Assembly: GCF_041904905.1 (NCBI RefSeq) | Contig: NZ_JAYRMI010000048.1 | Span: 1-31,081 of the forward strand | Direction: 5' to 3' | Length of the DNA stretch: 31,081 nt | DNA from: Zoogloea sp041904905 | GTDB taxonomy: Bacteria; Pseudomonadota; Gammaproteobacteria; Burkholderiales; Rhodocyclaceae | Shown here: positions 1 through 7,129 of the stretch, in pieces | How positions within the stretch are numbered: position 1 is the first letter of the stretch | Layout: every line of letters begins with the position of its first letter | Translations under genes and position numbers: made by a program | The notes under the pieces: generated by a model | The model's input: the letters and a program-made list of their open reading frames with translations, nothing else | Told to the model about the DNA's origin: nothing | Databases searched by the model: none

Positions 1-524
1 GGCAGGCCGACGAGGGCGTTGGGGTCGTCGCCGGAGAGGGCGTCGAGGAGGGCGATGCCCAGGCCTTCCGACTTGGCGCTGCCGGCGCAGTCGAGGGGGC
101 GTTCGCGCTCCACGTAGCGCACGATCTCGTCGTGGCTGAGGGGGCGAAAGCGCACCTCGGTCGGCACCACGTCGAGCTGCGCTTCGCCAGTTTGCGTGTT
201 GAGGAGCGCCAGCGCGGTGTGGAAGATCACGGTCTGGCCGCTCATCTGCTGGAGCTGCGCCACCGCGCGCTCGACGGTGCCGGGCTTGCCGAAGCGGATG
301 TCGCCCAGCGCTGCCACCTGGTCGCTGCCGATGATGAGGGCGTCGTCGAACTGCCCGGCCACGGCGCGGGCCTTCTCGATGGCAAGGCGCTCGGCCGTGC
401 CGCGGGGGCTCTCGCCGGGCAGGGGGCTTTCGTCGATGTCGGGGCGGGCGACTTCAAAGGGCAGGCCGAAGCGCTGGAGGAGTTCGCGGCGATAGGTCGA
501 GGTGGAGGCAAGGACGAGTTTCAT
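1..524 (-). CDS. yceF: Maf-family nucleotide pyrophosphatase YceF, 3' end outside window
   Basis: Maf/YceF proteins hydrolyse non-canonical or modified nucleoside triphosphates; the YceF subgroup is known for m7GTP. The 174 visible residues begin MKLVLASTSTYRRELL (the family's substrate-loop S-x-x-R-R motif), followed by a DIDE motif near residue 31, GSDQVA near residue 66 (catalytic Asp region) and a CAGS-KSEG motif near residue 145. The overall pattern follows Escherichia coli YceF rather than the dTTP/UTP-type YhdE. The gene reads leftwards and is cut by the window start before its stop codon. It is divergent from yceD with 88 nt between the start codons, the order also seen in enteric bacteria (yceF next to yceD-rpmF-plsX-fab). 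The YceF versus YhdE assignment rests on motif resemblance and synteny. Confidence 0.9.
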   Translation of the reverse strand, partial: MKLVLASTSTYRRELLQRFGLPFEVARPDIDESPLPGESPRGTAERLAIEKARAVAGQFDDALIIGSDQVAALGDIRFGKPGTVERAVAQLQQMSGQTVIFHTALALLNTQTGEAQLDVVPTEVRFRPLSHDEIVRYVERERPLDCAGSAKSEGLGIALLDALSGDDPNALVGL

Positions 525-574
525 CGGGCAGGGAGGCGCGGCGTGAAAATTGCCGTCGGCGCGCGTGCAGGGTT

Positions 575-603
575 TTGACACAGGGAGCCGAAAATAATAT
601 CAT
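575..603 (+). promoter_or_regulatory. sigma-70-like promoter for the yceD-rpmF-fab operon
   Basis: TTGACA at 575-580 (perfect -35 match) and TATCAT at 598-603 (5 of 6 with TATAAT) are separated by exactly 17 nt. It lies in the 88-nt divergent gap between yceF and yceD and points toward yceD. A start site about 7 nt downstream would fall at roughly 610, only 2-4 nt before the yceD ATG at 613. Confidence 0.6.
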
Positions 604-612
604 GCCGCTCTT

Positions 613-1107
613 ATGTCGCAAGAAAGCTTCGTGATCGACCTCCGGGCGCTGGCCAGAGAAGGGCGCAGCCTTGAGGGCGAGGTGCCGGTAACGCGCCTCG
701 GCCGTGTCGCCGAGTCGGTGCTGGAGCCGACCGGAACGGTGGCTTTCGGGTTTCAGGGTGAGCGTGACGACGAGGGCAGGCTCCACGTCGATCTGTGGAT
801 CCGGGGTCGCCTGGTTCTGCAGTGTCAGCGTTGCCTCGAAGCCCTGGAGTGGCCCTGTGAAGTGGAAAATCGTCTGCTGCTCCTCCGCCCCGGCGAAGCG
901 CCGCCGGAAGATGAGCTGGAGAACGATGCGGAAGACGCCCTCGAGGTCGAGCCGCTCACCGATCTGCTGGCGCTGGTCGAGGACGAGGTGTTGCTGGCCT
1001 TGCCTCTGGTGCCGCGTCACGACGATTGCGACCCGCCGGTGAAAGCCGGTGTCGATGAAGAGATTTCGCCCTTCGCCGTTCTGCGTCAGCTGCGCGGCAA
1101 GGTTTAA
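613..1107 (+). CDS. yceD: YceD family protein (DUF177)
   Basis: This 164-residue DUF177/YceD protein belongs to a family widely found immediately upstream of rpmF and linked by conserved context to ribosomal RNA or L32 expression; its biochemical role is not settled. The sequence shows the family's FVIDLRALAREGRSLEGE-like N-terminus, a C-x-x-C pair in LQCQRCLE around residues 76-80, an acidic middle section, and a C-terminal HDDCDPP region before FAVLRQL. The ATG at 613 has no Shine-Dalgarno sequence and lies only about 10 nt after the -10 box, so it may be translated from a leaderless message. rpmF follows 21 nt downstream, so the two are co-transcribed. Confidence 0.9.
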   Translation: MSQESFVIDLRALAREGRSLEGEVPVTRLGRVAESVLEPTGTVAFGFQGERDDEGRLHVDLWIRGRLVLQCQRCLEALEWPCEVENRLLLLRPGEAPPEDELENDAEDALEVEPLTDLLALVEDEVLLALPLVPRHDDCDPPVKAGVDEEISPFAVLRQLRGKV

Positions 1108-1128
1108 GTATTCCTCAAGGAGTGTTTC

Positions 1129-1308
1129 ATGGCTGTTCAACAGAACAAGAAGTCCCCGTCCAAGCGCGGTATGCATCGTTCCCACGATTTCCTGGTTGCG
1201 CCCCCGCTGGCCGTCGAGCCGACCACCGGCGAAGTGCACCTGCGTCACCACGTGTCGCCGTCCGGCGTCTACCGTGGCAAGAAGGTTGCCAAGGCCAAGG
1301 GCGAGTAA
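1129..1308 (+). CDS. rpmF: 50S ribosomal protein L32
   Basis: This 59-residue basic protein begins MAVQQNKKSPSKRGMHRSHD, the hallmark of bL32, followed by a HLRHHVSPSGVYRGKKV tail. It is a component of the large ribosomal subunit. A good ribosome-binding site AAGGAG at 1117-1122 sits 6 nt before the ATG. It has no cysteines, so it is the zinc-free form of L32. It lies 21 nt after yceD and is followed by a strong hairpin (1325-1358), which would let ribosomal protein output exceed that of the downstream lipid genes. Confidence 0.95.
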   Translation: MAVQQNKKSPSKRGMHRSHDFLVAPPLAVEPTTGEVHLRHHVSPSGVYRGKKVAKAKGE

Positions 1309-1324
1309 TTCTCCCGGTTGCCAG

Positions 1325-1358
1325 ACGGCGCGACGCCCTTGGGCGATCGCGCCGTTTT
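1325..1358 (+). terminator. Rho-independent terminator or attenuator between rpmF and plsX
   Basis: ACGGCGCGA (1325-1333) pairs perfectly with TCGCGCCGT (1347-1355). An inner GCCC-TT-GGGC stem lies in the loop, and a T run (1355-1358) follows. It lies between rpmF and plsX in an otherwise continuous operon, so partial termination is the likely role. No strong promoter is visible between it and plsX. Confidence 0.7.
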
Positions 1359-1395
1359 CACAACTTGTCCACCCATTTTCTCCGCTTGGCGCCGA

Positions 1396-2409
1396 ATGAC
1401 TGTCACCCTGGCCATTGACTGCATGGGGGGCGATCACGGCCCTTCGGTAACGGTTCCTGCTGCGCTGCATTATCTGCGTGGCGATCGCGACACCCGAATC
1501 CTTCTGGTCGGTCGCCCGGAGGCCATCGAGCCTCATCTGGGTGGCGCGCTTCAGGAGTTCGGCGAACGCCTGCGCCTGCATCCGGCCTCCGAAGTCGTCG
1601 GCATGGATGAGCCGCCGGCGCTCGCCATGCGCAACAAGAAAGATTCGTCGATGCGGGTGTCGGTGGATCTGGTCAAGTCGGGCGAAGCCCAGGCCGCCGT
1701 CTCCGCCGGCAACACCGGCGCCCTGATGGCGATCTCCCGCTTCGTCCTCAAAACGCTTCCCGGCATCGACCGCCCGGCGATCTGCAGCACGCTCCCCAGT
1801 ATGCGCGGTCTCACCCACATGCTCGACCTGGGCGCCAACGTCGATTGCTCCGCCGAGCACCTGCTACAGTTCGGCATCATGGGCGCCATGCTGGTGGCGG
1901 CCGTCGAGCACAACGAGCGGCCCAGCGTGGGTCTGCTCAACATCGGCGAAGAGGACATCAAGGGCAACGAGATCGTCAAGCAGGCCGGTGAGTTGCTGCG
2001 TAACAGCGGCCTCAACTTCTACGGCAACGTCGAGGGCAACGACATCTACAAAGGTACGGTGGATGTGGTCGTCTGCGATGGCTTTGTCGGCAATGTGGCG
2101 CTCAAGACCTCCGAAGGCCTGGCTCACATGATGGCCAGCTTTCTGCGCGAGCAGTTCTCCCGCAACTGGATCACCAAGCTGGCGGCATTCTTTGCCATGT
2201 CCGCCCTCAAGGGGTTCAAGCACAAGGTGGACTCGCGCCGCTACAATGGCGCGGCCCTGCTGGGCTTGCGCGGCGTGGTGGTGAAGAGTCACGGCTCGGC
2301 CGATTCCTTCGCCTTCGAGCAGGCCCTCTGGCGGGCCGCCGAGGCGGCGCGGAACAGGCTCATCGAGCGGATCAGCGAACGAATGGAACGTGAAAGGCCT
2401 GCAGCATGA
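1396..2409 (+). CDS. plsX: Phosphate acyltransferase PlsX
   Basis: PlsX converts acyl-ACP to acyl-phosphate, the acyl donor for PlsY in the first step of phospholipid synthesis; it is a peripheral membrane enzyme. The 337-residue protein starts MTVTLAIDCMGGDHGP, the standard PlsX N-terminus. It contains SAGNTGALMA near residue 100, MLDLGANVDC near residue 140, and a VVCDGFVGNVALKTSEG motif near residue 228. An in-frame ATG 78 nt upstream was rejected because it lies before the rpmF terminator hairpin and adds sequence atypical of the family. The chosen start has only a weak ribosome-binding site. The stop overlaps the fabH start by 4 nt (ATGA). Confidence 0.95.
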   Translation: MTVTLAIDCMGGDHGPSVTVPAALHYLRGDRDTRILLVGRPEAIEPHLGGALQEFGERLRLHPASEVVGMDEPPALAMRNKKDSSMRVSVDLVKSGEAQAAVSAGNTGALMAISRFVLKTLPGIDRPAICSTLPSMRGLTHMLDLGANVDCSAEHLLQFGIMGAMLVAAVEHNERPSVGLLNIGEEDIKGNEIVKQAGELLRNSGLNFYGNVEGNDIYKGTVDVVVCDGFVGNVALKTSEGLAHMMASFLREQFSRNWITKLAAFFAMSALKGFKHKVDSRRYNGAALLGLRGVVVKSHGSADSFAFEQALWRAAEAARNRLIERISERMERERPAA

Positions 2410-3371
2410 TCCATACCCGAGTGATCGGAACTGGCAGCTATCTTCCTGGCTCGCCGGTCACGAATGACGATCTGGTTGCCCGTGGCATCGATACTTCCGA
2501 CGAGTGGATCGTCGAGCGCACCGGAATCCGCAGTCGCTATCTGGCACCGCCGGACGTGACCTCCAGTGATCTGGCCTACGAAGCGAGCGTGCGTGCCCTG
2601 GCCGCAGCCGGCTGTGGGCCGCAGGACATCGACCTGTTGATCGTTGCCACCTCCACGCCGGATTACATCTTTCCCAGCACAGCCACGCTGCTGCAGGCGC
2701 GCCTGGGCATCAGCAATGGTTCGCCCGCCTTCGATGTGCAGGCCGTCTGCGCTGGTTTTGCATACGCGCTGGCCACTGCAGACAAGTTCATCCGCTCCGG
2801 CGACCACAAGCGCGTGCTGGTGGTGGGCGCGGAGGTCTTTTCGCGCATTCTCGACTGGCAGGATCGCAGTACCTGCGTGCTGTTCGGAGACGGCGCCGGT
2901 GCGGTGGTCCTGGCCGCTTCTGACACGCCGGGTATCCTCGCTACCGCGCTGCATGCCGACGGCAGCCACAACGGCATTCTGCGTGTGCCGGGTCAGGTTA
3001 ATCGCGGTCTTGTGACGGGCGATCCGTTCCTGCGCATGGACGGCCAGGCGGTGTTCAAATTTGCCGTCCGGGTGCTTGCCGACGTAGCCCGCGAAGTGGC
3101 CGAGCGCGCCGGTGTTGCGCTCGACGACGTGGATTGGTTGATTCCCCATCAGGCCAACATTCGCATCATCCAGGCCACCGGCAAGCGGCTGGGCCTGTCG
3201 ATGGATCGGGTCATCGCCACGGTTGGCGAACACGGCAATACCTCGGCGGCCTCAATTCCGTTGGCCCTCGACGCGGCCGTCCGCGACGGCCGTATCCGGC
3301 CAGGCCAAAAAGTGATCCTCGAGGGAATCGGCGGCGGCTTTGCGTGGGGCGCCGCGCTCATCCAGTTCTAA
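2406..3371 (+). CDS. fabH: 3-oxoacyl-ACP synthase III
   Basis: KAS III condenses acetyl-CoA with malonyl-ACP to start type II fatty acid synthesis. The 321-residue protein has the complete catalytic triad: Cys115 in VQAVCAGFAYAL, His248 in PHQANIRI, and Asn278 in EHGNTSAAS. It also has the DEWIVERTGIRSR N-terminal motif and the C-terminal glycine-rich EGIGGGFAWGA. The start overlaps the plsX stop by 4 nt, indicating translational coupling. It belongs to the plsX-fabH-fabD-fabG-acpP-fabF cluster, the conserved proteobacterial order. Confidence 0.97.
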   Translation: MIHTRVIGTGSYLPGSPVTNDDLVARGIDTSDEWIVERTGIRSRYLAPPDVTSSDLAYEASVRALAAAGCGPQDIDLLIVATSTPDYIFPSTATLLQARLGISNGSPAFDVQAVCAGFAYALATADKFIRSGDHKRVLVVGAEVFSRILDWQDRSTCVLFGDGAGAVVLAASDTPGILATALHADGSHNGILRVPGQVNRGLVTGDPFLRMDGQAVFKFAVRVLADVAREVAERAGVALDDVDWLIPHQANIRIIQATGKRLGLSMDRVIATVGEHGNTSAASIPLALDAAVRDGRIRPGQKVILEGIGGGFAWGAALIQF

Positions 3372-3403
3372 CAAGAAGCATTGTCATTGAAGGATAGGGG
3401 ACG

Positions 3404-4339
3404 ATGAATTTCGCTTTCGTTTTTCCGGGGCAGGGCTCCCAGTCGGTCGGCATGATGGCGGCCTACGGTGACTCCGCGGTGATCCGCGACACCTTCGCCG
3501 AAGCCTCCGCCGCCCTTGGCGAGGATCTGTGGCAGATGGTCGCCGACGGCCCCGCCGAAGTGCTGGCCCAGACCGTCAATACTCAGCCGTTGATGCTCAC
3601 TGCGGGCGTGGCGGTGTATCGCGAGTGGATTGCCCGTGGCGGCGCAACCCCGAGCCTCGTCGCCGGTCACAGCCTGGGTGAATACTCCGCACTGGTGGCT
3701 GCCGGTGCGCTGGATTTCCAGGAGGCCGTCAAGCTGGTGCGCCTGCGTGCTCAGGCCATGCAGGAAGCCGTTCCGGCCGGCGAGGGCGCGATGGCCGCGC
3801 TGCTCGGTCTCGACGAGCCCGCCGCCGCCGAGGCTTGTGCCGAAGCCGCCCAGGGCGAGGTCGTCTCCGCCGCCAATCTCAACTCCCCCGGGCAGATCGT
3901 CATCGCCGGCGCCCGCGCGGCCGTCGAGCGCGCCATGGCGGTCGCCAAGACCAAGGGCGCCAAGCGTGCCGTGCTGCTGCCGGTGAGCGCGCCCTTCCAC
4001 TGCGCGCTGATGAAGCCCGCCGCCGAGCGTCTGGCGCAGCGTCTGGCCGAAATCGAGGTCAGGGTGCCGGCCATCGCCGTGCTCAACAACGTCGATGTGG
4101 CCGTCGAGACCGATCCGGCCCGCATCAAGGATGCGCTGGTGCGTCAGGCCTATTCGCCGGTCCGCTGGATCGAGACCGTGCAGGAGATCGCCCGCCGCGG
4201 TGCGACCCACGTTTTCGAGTGCGGCCCGGGCAAGGTGCTGGCCGGCATGACCAAGCGTATCGAAGGCAGTCTGCAGGGCGGCGCCATCGCCGATGCAGCC
4301 AGCCTCGCCGACATTCTTCAGACGACGGGGGCAGCATGA
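3404..4339 (+). CDS. fabD: Malonyl-CoA:ACP transacylase
   Basis: FabD transfers the malonyl group from CoA to acyl carrier protein, giving the extender unit for FabH and FabF. The 311-residue protein starts FAFVFPGQGSQ, carries the nucleophile Ser90 in the GHSLGEYSAL motif, Arg115 in LVRLRAQAMQ for the malonyl carboxylate, and His199 in SAPFHCALM. The start lies 32 nt after fabH, behind a GATAGGGG stretch that can act as ribosome-binding site. The stop overlaps the fabG start by 4 nt (ATGA). Confidence 0.97.
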   Translation: MNFAFVFPGQGSQSVGMMAAYGDSAVIRDTFAEASAALGEDLWQMVADGPAEVLAQTVNTQPLMLTAGVAVYREWIARGGATPSLVAGHSLGEYSALVAAGALDFQEAVKLVRLRAQAMQEAVPAGEGAMAALLGLDEPAAAEACAEAAQGEVVSAANLNSPGQIVIAGARAAVERAMAVAKTKGAKRAVLLPVSAPFHCALMKPAAERLAQRLAEIEVRVPAIAVLNNVDVAVETDPARIKDALVRQAYSPVRWIETVQEIARRGATHVFECGPGKVLAGMTKRIEGSLQGGAIADAASLADILQTTGAA

Positions 4340-5085
4340 GTCAGGTTTTGCAGGGGCAGGTGGCGCTGGTGACGGGCGCCTCCCGCGGTATCGGTCGGGC
4401 CATTGCCCTGGAACTGGGGCGCCTGGGTGCGACGGTGGTCGGGACGGCCACCTCCGAGGCTGGCGCTGCCGACATCCAGGCCGGTCTTGAAGCGGCCGGC
4501 ATCGCCGGTCGCGGGCTGGCCCTCGACGTCACCGACGCGGCGGCCTGCGAGGCGGCCATCTCCGAGATCGAGAAGAGCCTTGGCCCGGTGCTGGTGCTGG
4601 TGAATAACGCCGGCATCACCCGCGACAACCTGGCGATGCGCATGAAGGACGCCGAATGGGATGCGGTGCTCGACACCAATCTCAAGTCGGTCTTCCGCAT
4701 GTCCCGCCTCGTCATGCGCGGCATGATGAAGGCCCGTAACGGCCGCATCATCAACATCACCTCGGTGGTGGGCAGCTCCGGCAACCCCGGTCAGGCCAAC
4801 TATGCCGCCGCCAAGGCCGGCGTGGCGGGGATGACCCGGGCGCTGGCTCAGGAGCTGGGCAGCCGCAACATCACCGTGAATTGCGTCGCGCCGGGTTTCA
4901 TCGACACCGACATGACCAAGGAGCTGCCCGAAGCCCAGCGCGAGGCCCTGCAGGGCAAGATTGCCCTGGGTCGCCTGGGCAAACCGGAGGAGATCGCCGC
5001 GGTGGTCGGCTTTCTGGCGTCGCCTGCTTCGTCCTACGTGACCGGGGCGACGCTCCACGTGAATGGCGGCATGTACATGGCGTAA
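4336..5085 (+). CDS. fabG: 3-oxoacyl-ACP reductase
   Basis: FabG performs the NADPH-dependent reduction of 3-oxoacyl-ACP in each elongation cycle. The 249-residue short-chain dehydrogenase shows the Rossmann TGASRGIG motif at residues 13-20, the NNAG motif at 90-93, and the catalytic set Asn115, Ser143, Tyr156 and Lys160 (YAAAK). It has the FabG-typical C-terminus ending in NGGMYMA. The ATG at 4336 overlaps the fabD stop and gives the expected family length. A terminator-like hairpin follows directly after the stop codon. Confidence 0.97.
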   Translation: MSQVLQGQVALVTGASRGIGRAIALELGRLGATVVGTATSEAGAADIQAGLEAAGIAGRGLALDVTDAAACEAAISEIEKSLGPVLVLVNNAGITRDNLAMRMKDAEWDAVLDTNLKSVFRMSRLVMRGMMKARNGRIINITSVVGSSGNPGQANYAAAKAGVAGMTRALAQELGSRNITVNCVAPGFIDTDMTKELPEAQREALQGKIALGRLGKPEEIAAVVGFLASPASSYVTGATLHVNGGMYMA

Positions 5086-5117
5086 CCCTCGCCGGACTGG
5101 CGGGGGGGCGCGTTTTT
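5086..5117 (+). terminator. Terminator-like hairpin between fabG and acpP
   Basis: CCCTCGCC (5086-5093) pairs with GGCGGGGG (5099-5106) through one G-U pair around a 5-nt loop. A T5 tract begins at 5113 after a short GC stretch. Immediately downstream, TAGAAT at 5120-5125 resembles a -10 box, though no convincing -35 is visible. acpP may therefore have its own promoter here, as is known in enteric bacteria. The hairpin is moderately convincing; the promoter is weak. Confidence 0.45.
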
Positions 5118-5172
5118 GGTAGAATGCGGGGGTTTTGAATTCACCCCGCTCAATCAGCGAAGGAGTTGCTAC

Positions 5173-5412
5173 ATGGAAAATATCGAAGCTCGTGTCAAAA
5201 AGATCGTCGCCGAACAACTCGGTGTCAATGAAGCCGAAATCAAGAACGAATCGTCCTTCGTTGACGATCTGGGTGCCGATTCCCTCGACACCGTCGAGCT
5301 GGTGATGGCCCTCGAAGAAGAGTTCGAGTGCGAGATCCCCGACGAAGAAGCCGAGAAGATCACCAGCGTCCAGCAGGCGATCGACTACGTCTCCGCCCAC
5401 CTGAAGAAGTAA
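5173..5412 (+). CDS. acpP: Acyl carrier protein
   Basis: This 79-residue, strongly acidic carrier protein holds growing acyl chains on a phosphopantetheine arm. The attachment site is Ser37 in the GADSLDTVELVMALEEEF motif. The arm is added by AcpS, encoded at 19320 in this window. The ribosome-binding site AAGGAG (5160-5165) is strong and 7 nt before the ATG, as expected for one of the most abundant proteins in the cell. The gene lies 87 nt after fabG behind a possible terminator and promoter, and 16 nt before fabF. Confidence 0.98.
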   Translation: MENIEARVKKIVAEQLGVNEAEIKNESSFVDDLGADSLDTVELVMALEEEFECEIPDEEAEKITSVQQAIDYVSAHLKK

Positions 5413-5428
5413 CGCGCAGGAGCCAGCC

Positions 5429-6664
5429 TTGACCCGACGCAGAGTTGTCGTCACCGGCCTCGGCGCCATCACGCCGGTCGGTAACACCGTACCTGAAACC
5501 TGGGATGCCATCGTCAATGGGCGTTCCGGCATCGCTCAGATTACCCGTTTCGACACCTCTGCCTTTTCGGCAAAGATCGCCGGCGAGGTCAAGGGCTTCG
5601 ATGTCAGCGCCTATCTTTCCCCGAAAGAGGCGCGCCGGATGGATATCTTCATCCACTACGGGCTCGCGGCCGGCATCCAGGCCATCCGAGATTCGGGCAT
5701 CGAGGTGACGGATGCCAATGCGCACCGCATTGGCGTCAATATCGGCTCCGGCATCGGCGGCCTGCCGATGATCGAGGACACCCACGACGATTTCCTCGGC
5801 GGCGGTCCTCGCAAGATTTCCCCCTTCTTCATCCCCGGCACCATCATCAACATGATCTCCGGCAACCTGTCGATCATGTTCGGGATGAAGGGGCCCAACA
5901 TTGCGGTCGTGACTGCCTGCACCACCGGCCTGCACGCTATCGGCATGAGCGCGCGGATGATCGAGTACGGCGATGCGGACATGATGGTCTGCGGCGGCGC
6001 CGAATCGACCGTCACGCCGCTGGCGGTGGGTGGCTTTGCATCGGCAAAGGCGCTGTCCACCCGCAACGACGATCCCGCGACGGCCAGCCGTCCGTGGGAC
6101 AAGGATCGTGACGGTTTCGTGCTTGGCGAAGGCGCCGGTGTGCTGGTGCTTGAAGAGTACGAGCACGCGGTCAAGCGCGGTGCCCGCATCTACGCCGAGA
6201 TCGCCGGTTTCGGCATGAGCGGCGACGCCTACCACATGACCGCGCCGGATACCGACGGGCCGCGTCGCAGCATGGTGAATGCGCTGCACAACGCCGGCAT
6301 CAACCCCGACGAAGTGCAGTACCTCAACGCGCACGGCACTTCGACGCCCCTCGGCGACAAGAACGAAACCGAAGCCATCAAGCTGGCCTTCGGTGCGGAT
6401 GTCGCCAAGAAGCTGGTGGTCAACTCCACCAAGTCGATGACCGGTCACCTCCTGGGTGGCGCTGGCGGGCTGGAGTCAGTCATCACTAGTCTTGCTGTCT
6501 ATAACCAGGTATCCCCGCCGACGATCAACATCTTCGAGCAGGATCCGGAGTGCGATCTGGATTACTGTGCCAACGTGGCTCGTCAGATGAAGATCGACGT
6601 GGCGGTGAAGAACAACTTCGGCTTTGGCGGTACCAACGGCACGCTGGTGTTCCGCAAGGTCTGA
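5429..6664 (+). CDS. fabF: 3-oxoacyl-ACP synthase II (TTG start)
   Basis: KAS II elongates acyl-ACP chains and is important for unsaturated and long chains. The 411-residue protein carries the KAS Cys-His-His triad: Cys164 in TACTTGLH, His302 in NAHGTSTPLGD and His340 in TGHLLGGAGG. It ends with the usual NNFGFGGTNGTLVF. The start is TTG at 5429, chosen because AGGAG (5418-5422) lies 6 nt upstream and the protein then begins MTRRRVVVTGLG as in the family. It follows acpP by 16 nt. Confidence 0.96.
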   Translation: MTRRRVVVTGLGAITPVGNTVPETWDAIVNGRSGIAQITRFDTSAFSAKIAGEVKGFDVSAYLSPKEARRMDIFIHYGLAAGIQAIRDSGIEVTDANAHRIGVNIGSGIGGLPMIEDTHDDFLGGGPRKISPFFIPGTIINMISGNLSIMFGMKGPNIAVVTACTTGLHAIGMSARMIEYGDADMMVCGGAESTVTPLAVGGFASAKALSTRNDDPATASRPWDKDRDGFVLGEGAGVLVLEEYEHAVKRGARIYAEIAGFGMSGDAYHMTAPDTDGPRRSMVNALHNAGINPDEVQYLNAHGTSTPLGDKNETEAIKLAFGADVAKKLVVNSTKSMTGHLLGGAGGLESVITSLAVYNQVSPPTINIFEQDPECDLDYCANVARQMKIDVAVKNNFGFGGTNGTLVFRKV

Positions 6665-6690
6665 GTCGATGGCACGGCCATCCGTGCGTC

Positions 6691-7107
6691 GTGACTGTCA
6701 TTGAAATCAAGCCGTCCCGGCTGCTCCTCGTTCTTGTGACGGGGGTGCATGTCGTGGCGGTTTTTTCATTCTGCTTCAGCAGCGGGTCGTGGCTGTGGGT
6801 GGCAGGCGCTGCCACTGCGGTTCTGTCGTGGGCTAATTTTGTGCTGCGCTGGCGGCGTGATGGGTGTCGGCTCGGGCTGATGAGCGACGGCGGATTTCAG
6901 TTCGATCCGGATGGCGCCGTCGAGCTGCAGCTGAACGCCCGGCCGGAGACGACGGTCAGCGCCGCCGCCGTTTGGCTGGTCTGGCAGGACGAGCGCACGC
7001 GCCGGAAGCGGGCGCGGCTTGTGATGCGCGATCAGGTCAGTCGCGACGACTGGCGGCGTTTTCAGGTGTGGGCCCGGCTGCGGGCCGGGCGCGCTGCGGA
7101 AGGCTGA
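6691..7107 (+). CDS. YgfX-like small membrane protein
   Basis: This 138-residue product (GTG start at 6691) has two hydrophobic segments near residues 10-30 and 35-52. A soluble C-terminal half follows, containing WLVWQDE and a basic RMRD-SRDDWRRFQVWARLR ending. This layout resembles YgfX/CptA family proteins, which sit in the inner membrane and in enterics are paired with SdhE. The identification rests on architecture and the C-terminal motif, not on strong identity. It begins 26 nt after fabF and converges on nadB with 15 nt between them. Earlier in-frame start codons exist inside fabF; GTG 6691 was preferred because it leaves fabF intact. Confidence 0.6.
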   Translation: MTVIEIKPSRLLLVLVTGVHVVAVFSFCFSSGSWLWVAGAATAVLSWANFVLRWRRDGCRLGLMSDGGFQFDPDGAVELQLNARPETTVSAAAVWLVWQDERTRRKRARLVMRDQVSRDDWRRFQVWARLRAGRAAEG

Positions 7108-7108
7108 A

Positions 7109-7129
7109 GCGCGAGAGGTTCTCTAGCGC
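7109..7129. other. Hairpin at the ygfX-like/nadB convergent junction
   Basis: GCGC-GAGAG and CTCT-A-GCGC form an interrupted 21-nt dyad spanning the 15-nt gap and the nadB stop codon. It has no T tract on either side, so it is at best a weak bidirectional termination or message-end structure. Confidence 0.3.

Noticed and set aside
454..1860. 468-codon minus-strand frame opposite yceD-rpmF-plsX
   Set aside because: Antisense shadow of conserved genes with no recognisable domain.
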